A stretch of 27,514 nt of DNA from CAYFVR01 sp046541515 (GTDB lineage: Bacteria; Desulfobacterota; Desulfobacteria; Desulfobacterales; Desulfococcaceae), in the NCBI GenBank assembly GCA_046541515.1, contig JBKHDD010000048.1, forward strand, positions 1 through 27,514, written 5' to 3'. Shown piece by piece: positions 8,898-16,107 of the stretch. The notes beneath the pieces were generated by a model, which saw nothing but the letters and a program-made list of their open reading frames with translations, ran no database searches and was not told the DNA's origin. Each line of letters begins with the position of its first letter. Positions within the stretch are counted from its first letter, which is position 1. Both the position numbers and the translations under genes were made by a program.

Positions 8898-9350
8898 TCA
8901 CCCGATCCGGTCAAACAGTTCCAGCCGGCGTTGATGGCGTCCCCCTTCAAACGGGGTTTCCAACCAGGTCTTGACGATGGCCAAAGCCAGCCCTTCTCCT
9001 ATGACCCGGGCGCCCATCACCAGCACGTTGGCGTCGTTGTGGCGCCGGCTCATTTCCGTCGAAAAAAGGTCTCCGCACAGGGCCGCGCGCACCCCCGGCA
9101 CGCGGTTGGCAACCATGGACATCCCCAATCCGGTGCCGCAGATGAGAATGCCGCCCTGGAATTCGCCGCCGGAAACCGCGCGGGCCACCTGAAAGCCGTA
9201 ATCCGGGTAATCCACGGAGGTTTCGTCGAAGGTCCCGGCGTCCTTGACCGCAAGACCGGGGGTTTCAGTCAAAAAGCGCTTGACCGCGTCTTTCAGGGAG
9301 ACGGCCGCGTGATCGCAGCCGATGATCAGTGTCTTGGGATTTTTTTCCAT
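8898..9350 (-). CDS. rpiB: Ribose 5-phosphate isomerase B
   Basis: RpiB interconverts ribose 5-phosphate and ribulose 5-phosphate; the latter feeds the RibB half of RibBA in the same operon. The 150 residues fit the family. IIGCDHAAVSLK (Asp13, His14), LICGTGLGMSMVANR with the catalytic Cys71, and SRRHNDANVLVMG are diagnostic. The start at MEKNPKTL gives the standard N-terminus. The frame is open well upstream, including an ATG at 9392, but that sequence is not conserved and has no Shine-Dalgarno; the one for the chosen ATG is also weak. This is probably the first gene of the twelve-gene run. Confidence 0.93.
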   Translation of the reverse strand: MEKNPKTLIIGCDHAAVSLKDAVKRFLTETPGLAVKDAGTFDETSVDYPDYGFQVARAVSGGEFQGGILICGTGLGMSMVANRVPGVRAALCGDLFSTEMSRRHNDANVLVMGARVIGEGLALAIVKTWLETPFEGGRHQRRLELFDRIG

Positions 9351-9428
9351 TGTTTCGCTTGCCCGGTCTGGTTTCCGTTGAACCGGGACCATGATGGACC
9401 CGGGATTTTCCTCAAAAACGAACCAGAC

Positions 9429-9457
9429 AGTATACTGACACCTTGCGGGGTCCGCAA
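9429..9457 (-). promoter_or_regulatory. Candidate sigma70 promoter for the rpiB-glyA-rib operon
   Basis: Reading the minus strand, TTGCGG (9457-9452) and TATACT (9434-9429) are separated by exactly 17 bases. The -10 matches the consensus at 5 of 6 positions, the -35 at 3 of 6. It lies about 80 bases in front of the rpiB ATG, and no better promoter was seen in the gap. The -35 is embedded in a perfect inverted repeat. Confidence 0.5.
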
Positions 9458-9459
9458 GG
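9441..9459. repeat. Perfect 8-bp inverted repeat over the rpiB promoter -35
   Basis: CCTTGCGG, three spacer bases (GGT), then CCGCAAGG. The right arm contains the candidate -35 hexamer. A repeat here is placed like an operator for a dimeric repressor, though chance GC-rich symmetry cannot be excluded. Confidence 0.45.
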
Positions 9460-9671
9460 GAAAAACCAAATTTTCCATGAATTCCGAGGCGAGCGAAAGG
9501 GCGGGGATTTTTTTCCGGGCGGCGGGGGCGATCCCATCGGCCTTCGAAGGCAAAACGAAAGACGGATGGAGTTGCCGGAACGAGCGCCCTCCGGCGGAAA
9601 AGCGCGGGAGGCGGCGCGGAAAAGCCTCGAGACCATCCAGCCGCGGGCAATCCAGCCGACCGTTTGGGCCG

Positions 9672-9711
9672 AAAACGCGGCGCGCGCCGCATGGAAGCGC
9701 CGCGCCGCGTT
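9672..9711 (-). terminator. Intrinsic terminator after the PilZ gene
   Basis: An 11-bp perfect stem (arms 9701-9711 and 9674-9684, AACGCGGCGCG paired with CGCGCCGCGTT) with a 16-base loop, followed on the minus strand by TTTT. It starts 24 bases after the stop of the PilZ gene and separates it from the rpiB operon. Confidence 0.7.
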
Positions 9712-9735
9712 ATTTGGGAGGCCGTTCCGTCGAGG

Positions 9736-10785
9736 TCAGGGAACGTCCCGCTCGGCCTTGAAATTGCTCTCTTTGTCAGACGGAGGGGCGTGTTCCAACT
9801 CTCGAATGAGATCCTTGGTCAGCGGCTTGTCGAAACTCATGTGGATCGAATAGTCGCTGAAAAGGTGGCTGATGACGCCGGTGATCATGCCCTCCTGGGT
9901 GCTCTCGATTTTTCGTTTTCCCAGCGGAAGGGCGAACTTGAGGCGCAGCCGCCGTCCCAGCAGCGCCAAAGCGTTGGATCGATTGGCCGTTTTGATGAAA
10001 AAGGAAAGTCCGCCTTCGGATACATCCGAAAGATCCCCTTTGTAGGGTTTGCCGATCGGCTTGCCGCTTCGATTGAGCACTTGAAACAGGACCGGGCCGG
10101 ACAGTTTGATGCGGCGGTAGCGGCGGCGATCCTGACCCTTTTTCCGCAACAGGTCGTGCGGTTTGGGGACCTTGGCGCAGTAGGTCTCGATTTTGGAAGC
10201 CAGGGTGGGGTTGTTTTCCTGCCAGCCGGAAAAAATCTCCGGGTCCAGATACAACAGACGGGTCGGGGTAAGGGCCGCCAGGGAGGTGGTGCAAACGGAA
10301 ATGGAAAAAAAGGTGTCCTGCCCCGCCATGTCCCCCGGTCCCAGGGTGGCGATCAGCTTTTCCGTCCCGTCCTGGCTGTAAAACAGCTTGAGCTGACCGT
10401 GATTGACCAGATAGAGCCGATGGTTCTTCTGCCCCTGTTCAAAAACCGGTTCATCCGAATCCAAATCCAGGGCCTGGAGGCTGAAGAAAAAGGTGTTGGC
10501 CTCTTCGGTGTCCAGGGCGGCGTACAACGAGGCGAAAAGGTCTCGATGGTTGGGGTCCAAGGCCTCGCTTTTTTCTTCCTCGATCAGTTCGGCGGACTTG
10601 ATGATCTCCGTGAGGGCCATGGAATCCACTTCGAACAGTTTTTCCCGAAGCGCCTCGGCCTTTACGAAGTTTTTCCCCTTGGCGTATTGAACGATCAGTT
10701 TGAACAGCAATTTGACCGCGTCATCCCGCCGATTCTCCTCGACAAGCTTGTCCACCATCTCCTCGTACTTCGAAAAATCCGTCAT
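9736..10785 (-). CDS. Cyclic-nucleotide-binding-fold and PilZ domain protein
   Basis: A 349-residue cytoplasmic protein. Residues 1-75 are helical and charged. Residues about 80-190 form a cupin-like cNMP-binding (CRP) fold: FSLQALDLDSDEPVFEQGQ, LYLVNHGQLKLFY, LGPGDMAGQDTFF. The Arg-containing phosphate-binding signature of true cAMP binders is not evident, so the ligand is open. Residues about 217-325 are a PilZ domain with the c-di-GMP motifs RRRYRR (220-225) and DVSEGG (254-259, D/NxSxxG). It probably senses c-di-GMP to control motility, surface or adhesion functions; the output partner is unknown. The ATG at 10785 follows GGAGATGGAGAGGA. An upstream in-frame start would add 23 unconvincing residues. 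It is transcribed alone, away from the plus-strand block. Confidence 0.88.
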   Translation of the reverse strand: MTDFSKYEEMVDKLVEENRRDDAVKLLFKLIVQYAKGKNFVKAEALREKLFEVDSMALTEIIKSAELIEEEKSEALDPNHRDLFASLYAALDTEEANTFFFSLQALDLDSDEPVFEQGQKNHRLYLVNHGQLKLFYSQDGTEKLIATLGPGDMAGQDTFFSISVCTTSLAALTPTRLLYLDPEIFSGWQENNPTLASKIETYCAKVPKPHDLLRKKGQDRRRYRRIKLSGPVLFQVLNRSGKPIGKPYKGDLSDVSEGGLSFFIKTANRSNALALLGRRLRLKFALPLGKRKIESTQEGMITGVISHLFSDYSIHMSFDKPLTKDLIRELEHAPPSDKESNFKAERDVP

Positions 10786-10894
10786 TCCTCTCCATCTCCT
10801 TTCCAGCGGACATCCCGTCGGTTCCCCTTCACTCTCGAGTTTTCTGACCTTCATCTTTCCAACGCCCCGGCCGGCGCGGATGGTACAGGGGGCC

Positions 10895-10908
10895 TCCTTT
10901 CGAAAGGA
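10895..10908. repeat. 14-base perfect palindrome in a divergent promoter region
   Basis: TCCTTTCGAAAGGA is its own reverse complement. It lies downstream of the candidate promoter for the PilZ gene, where a repressor could act as a roadblock. No factor can be named. Confidence 0.4.
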
Positions 10909-10935
10909 AACCTCCCGTCGAAAGCATTAAATCCT

Positions 10936-10964
10936 TTTCTAATATAAAACCCTCGAATTGTCTA
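10936..10964 (-). promoter_or_regulatory. Candidate promoter for the PilZ gene
   Basis: On the minus strand, TAGACA (10964-10959, 5 of 6 to the -35 consensus) and TAGAAA (10941-10936, 4 of 6 to the -10) are 17 bases apart. The leader would be about 150 bases. Support is pattern only. Confidence 0.35.
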
Positions 10965-11056
10965 CCGAAAGTCCGTGGCGGCCCCTTCTCCCGCCGCCCG
11001 GCCGAAGGGGGCGATGAATTTTCCATTGAAGAATCCGAGGCAAACCATCCACGGAC

Positions 11057-11085
11057 TTGTCAAAGCAAAAAATGTACCCTATGAA
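11057..11085 (+). promoter_or_regulatory. Candidate promoter for the CoA-transferase/GNAT gene
   Basis: TTGTCA (11057-11062, 5 of 6) and TATGAA (11080-11085, 4 of 6) are separated by 17 bases, about 55 bases in front of the ATG at 11142. Confidence 0.45.
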
Positions 11086-11141
11086 AAGGCCAAACCTTTT
11101 CCAGCCCGGCTCGCATTCGCCCCCAACTTCCGGAGGTTTTC

Positions 11142-13028
11142 ATGGATCTTTCGGCCTGTCCCCAGACCAAAATTGTCGCCGCCGCGGACGCCGTTTCTCG
11201 CATTCCCCGGGGCAGCCGGGTCTTTATCGGCTCCGCCTGCGGGGAGCCCCAGCACCTGATTCACGCCATGGCCGGCGATCGAGATCTTCAGGACATCATG
11301 ATTTATCAGATGCTTTCCTTTACCCTCGCGGATTACATGGAAGACGCGGCGTTCCTGGAACGGTTTTCCCTGAAGTTGTTTTTCATCAGCTTCGGCATGC
11401 GCAAGGCGGCCTTCGAGGGCAAGATCGATTACATCCCCGCCTATCTTTCGGACATTCCCGATCTGTTCGACGGGGGGCAGATCGGTTTGGACGTGGCCCT
11501 GGTGCAGGTCAGTCCGCCGGACCGGTTCGGCTTCTGCAGCCTGGGCATTTCGGTGGACGTCACAAGGTCGGGCTGTCGGAACGCGCGGATGGTCGTCGCC
11601 CAGGTCAACCCCCAAATGCCGAGGACTTCCGGAGACAGCTTCATTCACGTCGATGAAATCGACTGGCTGGTTCCGTTCGAAGAACCCCTTGTCCCGGCGG
11701 TGCCGGACATTCCCGACATGGAAATCGCCCGGCGGATCGGCTATTACGTGGCGGACCTGGTGGAAGACGGGGCCACGCTTCAGATCGGCTTTGGCCGGCT
11801 CCCCTACGTGATTCTCACCTGCCTGGACCAAAAGAACGACCTGGGCATCCACACCCAGGTCATTACCGACAATTTCGTGCCGCTGTTCGAGCGGGGCAAT
11901 ATCACCAACCGGAAAAAGACCTTCATGCCGGAGCGGGCCGTGGCGACGCTCTGCATGGGGTCCGACCGGGTGTACCGTTACGTGGACGACAATCCCCGTT
12001 TTTATTTCCGGTCGGCCGATTTCGTCAACGACCCGGCGGTGGTGGCCCGCAACGACAACCTCGTTTCCATCAGCTCCGCCCTGGAGGTGGACCTGACCGG
12101 ACAGGTCTGCGCCGATTCCATGGGGTATCTGTTTTACAGCGGAATCGGAGACCAGGCCAATTTCATCCGGGGGGCCGCCATGTCCCGGGGCGGCTTTTCC
12201 ATCATCGCCCTGCCCTCCACCGCCCGGGGAGAAACCGTCTCCCGGATTGTGCCCAACCTGAGCATGGGGGCCGGGGTGGCCACCCTGCGGGCGGACGTGA
12301 ACTTCGTGGTGACCGAATACGGGATCGCCCAGTTGCGGGGAAAGAGCATTTATCAGCGGGTCATGGAGCTGGCCCAGATCGCCCACCCCAAATTTCGGGA
12401 AAGCCTGATCGAGTCGGCCAAGACCTACCATTACATTTTCACCGATCAGCTTCCGCCCCGGGCCGAGGATTTGCTGTTCATCGAGGAATACAAAAGCCGA
12501 ATTCAACTTGAAAACGGCCGTACCCTTGCGGTGCGGCCCATTTTGCCCGCCGACGAATTCGCCTACCGAAACTTCTTCTACTCCTTGCATGAAAAGTCGA
12601 TTTACCATCGGTTTTTCCGAAACATTCGCCAATTCAGCCACGAAATGGTGCAGCGACAGTGGGCGGAGGTGGATTATCGGAAGAACATGTCCTTGATTGC
12701 CCTGGCCCGTCGTCGGGGCCACAAGGAGATCGTCGGGGTGGGCAGCTACATGGCGGAGTCGGACGAACGGGCGGAGGTGGCCTTTCTGGTCCGGGAGGAT
12801 TTTCAGGGCCGGGGCCTGGCCAGTCGCCTGCTGGAACGGCTGGAATCGATCGCGCGGAAAAACGGATACCGCGGGTTTACGGCGCTGGTATTGCCCGAAA
12901 ACCGGGCCATGGTGCGGGTGTTTGAAAATCGGTATCCCGACCTGGTTCGGGGATTTGAAGGGGAAAGCTTGCGCCTGGTGATGGATTTCGACGCGGAAGG
13001 ACCCGGAGAGGCCGCCCCTGGGCCCTGA
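11142..13028 (+). CDS. CoA-transferase-like (acetyl-CoA hydrolase family) and GNAT acetyltransferase fusion
   Basis: A 628-residue cytoplasmic fusion. Residues about 5-440 match the 4-hydroxybutyrate/acetate CoA-transferase family: VSPPDRFGFCSLG, GATLQIGFGRLP, DLGIHTQ, VDLTGQVCADSMG, GIGDQANFIRGAAMSRGG, VTEYGIAQLRGKSI, IAHPKF. Residues about 455-610 are a GNAT domain with the acetyl-CoA loop REDFQGRGLASRLLERL. The catalytic Glu of the family (Glu238 of Clostridium aminobutyricum AbfT, in GIHSE) is Gln239 here (CAG at 11856), so ordinary ping-pong CoA transfer through a glutamyl-CoA thioester is doubtful. The architecture recalls Pat/PatZ protein acetyltransferases, where an inactive acyl-CoA synthetase-like domain is joined to GNAT. 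A role as an acyl-CoA-responsive lysine acetyltransferase is inference. The start has a GGAGG ribosome site; the gene probably has its own promoter and is followed by a tetR gene. Confidence 0.9.
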   Translation: MDLSACPQTKIVAAADAVSRIPRGSRVFIGSACGEPQHLIHAMAGDRDLQDIMIYQMLSFTLADYMEDAAFLERFSLKLFFISFGMRKAAFEGKIDYIPAYLSDIPDLFDGGQIGLDVALVQVSPPDRFGFCSLGISVDVTRSGCRNARMVVAQVNPQMPRTSGDSFIHVDEIDWLVPFEEPLVPAVPDIPDMEIARRIGYYVADLVEDGATLQIGFGRLPYVILTCLDQKNDLGIHTQVITDNFVPLFERGNITNRKKTFMPERAVATLCMGSDRVYRYVDDNPRFYFRSADFVNDPAVVARNDNLVSISSALEVDLTGQVCADSMGYLFYSGIGDQANFIRGAAMSRGGFSIIALPSTARGETVSRIVPNLSMGAGVATLRADVNFVVTEYGIAQLRGKSIYQRVMELAQIAHPKFRESLIESAKTYHYIFTDQLPPRAEDLLFIEEYKSRIQLENGRTLAVRPILPADEFAYRNFFYSLHEKSIYHRFFRNIRQFSHEMVQRQWAEVDYRKNMSLIALARRRGHKEIVGVGSYMAESDERAEVAFLVREDFQGRGLASRLLERLESIARKNGYRGFTALVLPENRAMVRVFENRYPDLVRGFEGESLRLVMDFDAEGPGEAAPGP

Positions 13029-13038
13029 AAGATTGAAA

Positions 13039-13052
13039 AACGAGCGTTCGTT
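13039..13052. promoter_or_regulatory. Candidate TetR operator palindrome
   Basis: AACGAGC followed by GTTCGTT, a 14-base palindrome symmetric at 6 of 7 pairs, ending 9 bases before the -35 of the promoter in front of the tetR gene. Size, symmetry and position suit autoregulation by a dimeric TetR protein. This is inference from position and symmetry. Confidence 0.4.
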
Positions 13053-13061
13053 CTGTTTTGC

Positions 13062-13091
13062 TTGACAATTCCTTGCGCCGACGGATATGGT
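13062..13091 (+). promoter_or_regulatory. Candidate sigma70 promoter for the tetR gene
   Basis: A perfect TTGACA (13062-13067) is followed after 18 bases by TATGGT (13086-13091, 4 of 6). The transcript would begin near 13098, leaving a leader of about 95 bases before the ATG at 13194. Confidence 0.5.
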
Positions 13092-13193
13092 CCGCTATCG
13101 CCTACCGACCGCCTCGGGCGAAATTTCCGCCTCGCCACCCCCCTTCCCCGCCAACCCGAACCCGACGGCCGCGCCGTCCGCCATCAGGGGCCG

Positions 13194-13886
13194 ATGAATT
13201 ACGAAGCCTTCCTTGAAATCGTCCGGGTCATCCGGGAAGACCTGTTCCGAAAAACCTTCGATCGGTATCGAAACCGGATCAAGGTGAAGAAGGAAGAGAC
13301 CGTGATCCGCAATCTGGAAAAAATTTTTTGCGCGACCTTGCGGATCGCCAATCGGAAAGGCTTTCAGACCATGAGCATGCGGGACCTGAGCCGGGAATCG
13401 GGTCTGAGCATGGGCGCCCTGTACACCTATTTTTCCAGCAAGGAGGAGTTGCTCTCCATGCTCCAGGAACAGGGGCGGGCCCTGGTCCGACAGGTGCTTG
13501 AGGAGCGGATGCGGGAGCCGGGGACCTCCCGGGAACGGTTGGAGCGGGCGATTCGTTCCCACCTGTACATTTCGGAGGCCATGCAGCCCTGGTTTTACTT
13601 CTCCTACATGGAAACCAAAAACCTGACCGAGTCGGAGCGGGGAAACGCCATCCGCGCGGAGCTGGAAACCGAACAGCTCTTCGCGGACATTCTGGCCCAG
13701 GGCGAACGGGAGGGGGTTTTTCAGCCCCGGGATCATCGGCTGGCGGCCGGAGCCCTCAAGGCGCTGTTGCAGGACTGGTATCTGAAACGGGGCAAATATG
13801 CCCGCCGGGAAGTGACGGTGGAACGGTACGCCGACTTCGTGGTGGACTTGTTGGAGCGTTTTTACGACGTGTCGGCCGAATCTTGA
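13194..13886 (+). CDS. TetR/AcrR family transcriptional regulator
   Basis: A 230-residue regulator. About 35 basic helical residues precede the DNA-binding domain (about 42-95): FCATLRIANRKGFQTMSMRDLSR..., with the helix-turn-helix and GLSMGALYTYFSSKEELLSML, the classical TetR recognition helix and following helix. The C-terminal part (about 100-225) is an all-helical ligand and dimer domain resembling fatty-acid or acyl-CoA-linked TetR proteins, but the ligand cannot be told. The ATG at 13194 is chosen because it keeps the predicted leader and follows AGGGG; upstream in-frame sequence is Pro/Arg-rich and not protein-like. Placement between the CoA-transferase/GNAT gene and the carbonic anhydrase/hydrolase genes makes both sides possible targets. 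Confidence 0.9.
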   Translation: MNYEAFLEIVRVIREDLFRKTFDRYRNRIKVKKEETVIRNLEKIFCATLRIANRKGFQTMSMRDLSRESGLSMGALYTYFSSKEELLSMLQEQGRALVRQVLEERMREPGTSRERLERAIRSHLYISEAMQPWFYFSYMETKNLTESERGNAIRAELETEQLFADILAQGEREGVFQPRDHRLAAGALKALLQDWYLKRGKYARREVTVERYADFVVDLLERFYDVSAES

Positions 13887-13929
13887 TTCCCATGGTTCCC
13901 GGAAATTTTTCAATTGTCAGGAGACCCGG

Positions 13930-14451
13930 ATGATTTACGAATACAAAGGCAAGCGGCCGGAAATCGGCAAAAACGTGTTTATCGCGCCGGGCGCGGTGCT
14001 CATTGGCGACGTCCAAGTCGGCGACAACGCCAGCGTCTGGTACAACACCGTCGTCCGCGCCGATTCCGCGCCCATCCGCATCGGTCGGAACAGCAACGTC
14101 CAGGACAACTGCACGCTGCACGTGGACGAGGGCAAGCCCTGCATCATCGGAGAGAACGTGACCATCGGCCACAACGCCGTGGTTCACGGCTGCATCGTGG
14201 AAGACCATTGCCTGATCGGCATCCATTCCACCACCCTGAGCGGCGCGGTGATCCGGCGGGGCTCCATCGTGGGTTCCAACGCCGTGGTGGCGGAGAACAA
14301 GGAAATCGGCCCCTTCCATTTGGTGGTGGGCGTTCCCGCCCGTCTGAAAAAAGAATTTGACGAAGGCATCATCGAGGTCATTCAGGTTCCGGCCGACATC
14401 TACCTGAAAAAATCGGCGGAATTTCGGGAACTGAAACGGGTCGATCGCTGA
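13930..14451 (+). CDS. Gamma-class carbonic anhydrase-like left-handed beta-helix protein
   Basis: A 173-residue protein of the YrdA/CamH/PaaY group. Hexapeptide repeats run from about residue 11 to 125 (IGKNVFIAPGAVLIGDVQVG, IGRNSNVQDN, IGENVTIGHNAVV). The zinc or iron ligands are His64 (TLHVD), His81 and His86 (IGHNAVVHG); Arg, Asp and Gln residues around the active site (VVRADSAPI, NVQDNC) are present. Carbonic anhydrase activity varies in this group, so the function is probable only. GAGA lies in front of the ATG, 43 bases after tetR. The next gene begins 3 bases after the stop, so they are co-transcribed. Confidence 0.92.
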   Translation: MIYEYKGKRPEIGKNVFIAPGAVLIGDVQVGDNASVWYNTVVRADSAPIRIGRNSNVQDNCTLHVDEGKPCIIGENVTIGHNAVVHGCIVEDHCLIGIHSTTLSGAVIRRGSIVGSNAVVAENKEIGPFHLVVGVPARLKKEFDEGIIEVIQVPADIYLKKSAEFRELKRVDR

Positions 14452-14454
14452 TTC

Positions 14455-15558
14455 ATGCCGTTGGTGCTTCCTTCCACCTATCGGCCGATTCCGCCGTTTC
14501 GACCGGCCCATGTGCAGACCATCTATTCCGCCGTTTGCCGCGCGCTCCCGCCGATTCGATACCGGCGGGAGCGCATTCAAACGCCGGACGGAGATTTCGT
14601 CGACCTCGACCACGCCCCCGCCGACGGGCCGACGGACCGGGTGGCGGTGGTGCTTCACGGCATGGAAGGTCATTCCCGACGGCCGTACGTGCTGGGCATG
14701 GCCCGGGCGCTCAATCGACGGGGCTGGGACGTGGCGGCCTACAATTTTCGCGGATGCAGCGGCGAACCCAACCGCCGGTTGCGGTCCTATCACAGCGGGG
14801 AAACCGACGACCTCCAAACCGTCCTGGGGCACGTGCTGGACCGGGGTCGGTACGGGACCGCCGCGCTGGTGGGCTTCAGCCTGGGCGGGAACATGGTGCT
14901 CAAATATTTGGGGGAAGACCGGCGGGACCGGCCCCGGGCGCTGAAATCCGCCGCGGCGGTTTCGGTCCCCTGCGACCTGGCGGGTTGCGCCCGCCGAATG
15001 GCGGCCCTGGAAAACCGGATTTATCTCCGTCGTTTCCTGCGGGAATTCCACGCCAAAATCCGGGCCAAGATGGAACGCTTCCCCGGAGAGATCGACGACC
15101 GGGGGTTTGCGGAAATTCGCGACTTCGAAACCTTTGACGATCGCTACACCGCCCCGCTGCACGGCTTCCGGGACGCGGAAGACTACTACGCGCGGGCGAG
15201 CGGCGGCCGGTATCTGGCCGGGGTCGGGTTGCCCGCCTTGCTCTTGAGCGCCCGGGACGACCCGTTTCTTTCGCCGAGCTGTTATCCGGAGGCGGCGGCG
15301 CGGGAGAACCCCTTTCTCCATCTGGAAATGCCGCGTTGGGGCGGCCACGTGGGGTTCGTCCGGCGCAAGGGAGACGGGGAGCATTGGCACGAAAGACGAA
15401 TCGCCGCCTTTCTGCAGGCGAGCGTTGGAAAGCGCGGACCCGCCAAGGGGGAAGCCGCCGGCGTTCCGGCGGAAGGGGCGGCCAAAAAAACGCAATCCAA
15501 ATCGGGAGGAGCATCGTGGCTCATCAAACCGACGACGTGGGATGGCTCTGGGTCGTGA
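14455..15558 (+). CDS. YheT-type alpha/beta-fold hydrolase
   Basis: A 367-residue alpha/beta hydrolase of the YheT/EMB8 (ABHD1/3-like) family. The N-terminal signature FRPAHVQTIYSA is typical, followed by TPDGDFVDLD, the oxyanion region VVLHGMEGHS, and YNFRGCSGEPNR. The triad is Ser142 (GFSLGGN), Asp269 (RDDPF) and His298 (GGHVGF). Substrates in bacteria are unknown, with lipid or ester hydrolysis suggested. Homology ends near residue 323; the last 45 residues are Lys/Gly/Ser-rich and overlap the next gene by 43 bases, so the tail is probably not conserved. Confidence 0.92.
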   Translation: MPLVLPSTYRPIPPFRPAHVQTIYSAVCRALPPIRYRRERIQTPDGDFVDLDHAPADGPTDRVAVVLHGMEGHSRRPYVLGMARALNRRGWDVAAYNFRGCSGEPNRRLRSYHSGETDDLQTVLGHVLDRGRYGTAALVGFSLGGNMVLKYLGEDRRDRPRALKSAAAVSVPCDLAGCARRMAALENRIYLRRFLREFHAKIRAKMERFPGEIDDRGFAEIRDFETFDDRYTAPLHGFRDAEDYYARASGGRYLAGVGLPALLLSARDDPFLSPSCYPEAAARENPFLHLEMPRWGGHVGFVRRKGDGEHWHERRIAAFLQASVGKRGPAKGEAAGVPAEGAAKKTQSKSGGASWLIKPTTWDGSGS

Positions 15559-15821
15559 TTCAGAGCCAGGACGGAGAAGATCAATTGGTGGGGCAGCATC
15601 TGGAGGGAGAGGAAAACGCTTTCATTCCCGCCTTTCGCAGCCGGGACGAAGCCGAAAACGCCCGTCCCCTTCTGGCGCTGGCGCCGGGCGGCGTCTTTGA
15701 GGTTCAAGCCATGCAGCGGGATGAACTGGTGGGATTGGCGGTGGCCCATGGGTTTCTGGTTCGGCTGCTGACCGAGGCCGGAGAAATTCTGGAAGAGCTG
15801 ACCGGCAAGCCGGCCAAATAA
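15516..15821 (+). CDS. Small soluble protein (101 aa), unknown function
   Basis: Not recognised. It starts with GTG behind an excellent GGGAGGAG site, inside the 3' end of the YheT gene in another frame (43-base overlap). The sequence begins MAHQTDDVGWLWVVIQSQ and looks like a compact alpha/beta domain: strand WLWVVIQ, acidic loop, strand AFIPAFRSRDEAENA, strand VFEVQAM, then helices DELVGLAVAHGFLVRLL and ILEELTGK. It has no signal peptide, membrane segment or cysteine. The frame is open further upstream, but that part is a shadow of the hydrolase gene. It is the last gene before the bidirectional terminator. Confidence 0.75.
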   Translation: MAHQTDDVGWLWVVIQSQDGEDQLVGQHLEGEENAFIPAFRSRDEAENARPLLALAPGGVFEVQAMQRDELVGLAVAHGFLVRLLTEAGEILEELTGKPAK

Positions 15822-15823
15822 AA

Positions 15824-15853
15824 AAGCCCCCGACCGTCGCCGGTCGGGGGCTT
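15824..15853. terminator. Strong bidirectional intrinsic terminator
   Basis: A perfect 13-bp hairpin: AAGCCCCCGACCG, loop TCGC, CGGTCGGGGGCTT. A-run on the left and T-rich tail on the right let it serve both strands. It separates the plus-strand gene ending at 15821 from the minus-strand ferredoxin ending at 15876. Confidence 0.9.
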
Positions 15854-15875
15854 GTATTCCGGAACGCGGAGGTTT

Positions 15876-16076
15876 TCAGGTCTCCTCGACGGTGATTGCG
15901 TCTTCCTCGCAGACCTCGACACAGCTGTCGCAACCGATGCACTCTTCGGCGTTCACGGGCACGGAGACGTTTTTGCCATCTTTTTCCTGCATTTCGTACA
16001 CATCCGTGGGGCAAACGTCCACGCATTCCTCGCAGCCGGCGCATTTTTCTTCGTCAACGATCGGATTAAAAGCCAT
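15876..16076 (-). CDS. 2[4Fe-4S] ferredoxin
   Basis: A 66-residue clostridial-type low-potential ferredoxin for anaerobic electron transfer. Two cluster motifs are complete: Cys12, 15, 18, 22 (CAGCEECVDVCP) and Cys46, 49, 52, 56 (CIGCDSCVEVCE). The second motif has Glu in place of the usual Pro after its last Cys. The protein is very acidic. The start is the ATG giving MAFNPIVDEEKC, preceded by AAAGGAG; the frame is open upstream, but that is leader sequence. It is a single-gene unit with a candidate promoter at 16155-16181 and the terminator at 15824-15853. Confidence 0.96.
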   Translation of the reverse strand: MAFNPIVDEEKCAGCEECVDVCPTDVYEMQEKDGKNVSVPVNAEECIGCDSCVEVCEEDAITVEET

Positions 16077-16107
16077 CGGACCAATCTCCTTTCTTGGGGT
16101 ATATACA

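Larger units (their letters stand above)
9351..9735. other. Intergenic region between the PilZ gene and rpiB
   Basis: There is no convincing gene in these 385 bases; open frames on both strands are compositional shadows. It holds a strong hairpin terminator just after the PilZ gene (about 9672-9711) and a sigma70-like promoter with an inverted repeat (about 9429-9459) in front of rpiB. Nothing else was recognised between them. Confidence 0.6.
10786..11141. other. Divergent intergenic region
   Basis: The region separates the minus-strand PilZ gene from the plus-strand CoA-transferase/GNAT gene. No gene is supported. It holds candidate promoters in both directions and a 14-base perfect palindrome TCCTTTCGAAAGGA at 10895-10908, plus a short A/T-rich stretch (10925-10950) typical of promoter DNA in this GC-rich genome. 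Confidence 0.5.

Noticed and set aside
9351..9692. N-terminal extension of RpiB in the open upstream frame
   Set aside because: The extension is Arg/Pro-rich and spans the candidate promoter; family length and N-terminus fit the ATG at 9350.
11079..12722. 547-codon minus-strand frame opposite the CoA-transferase/GNAT gene
   Set aside because: Antisense shadow; the plus-strand protein has full family motifs and a ribosome site.
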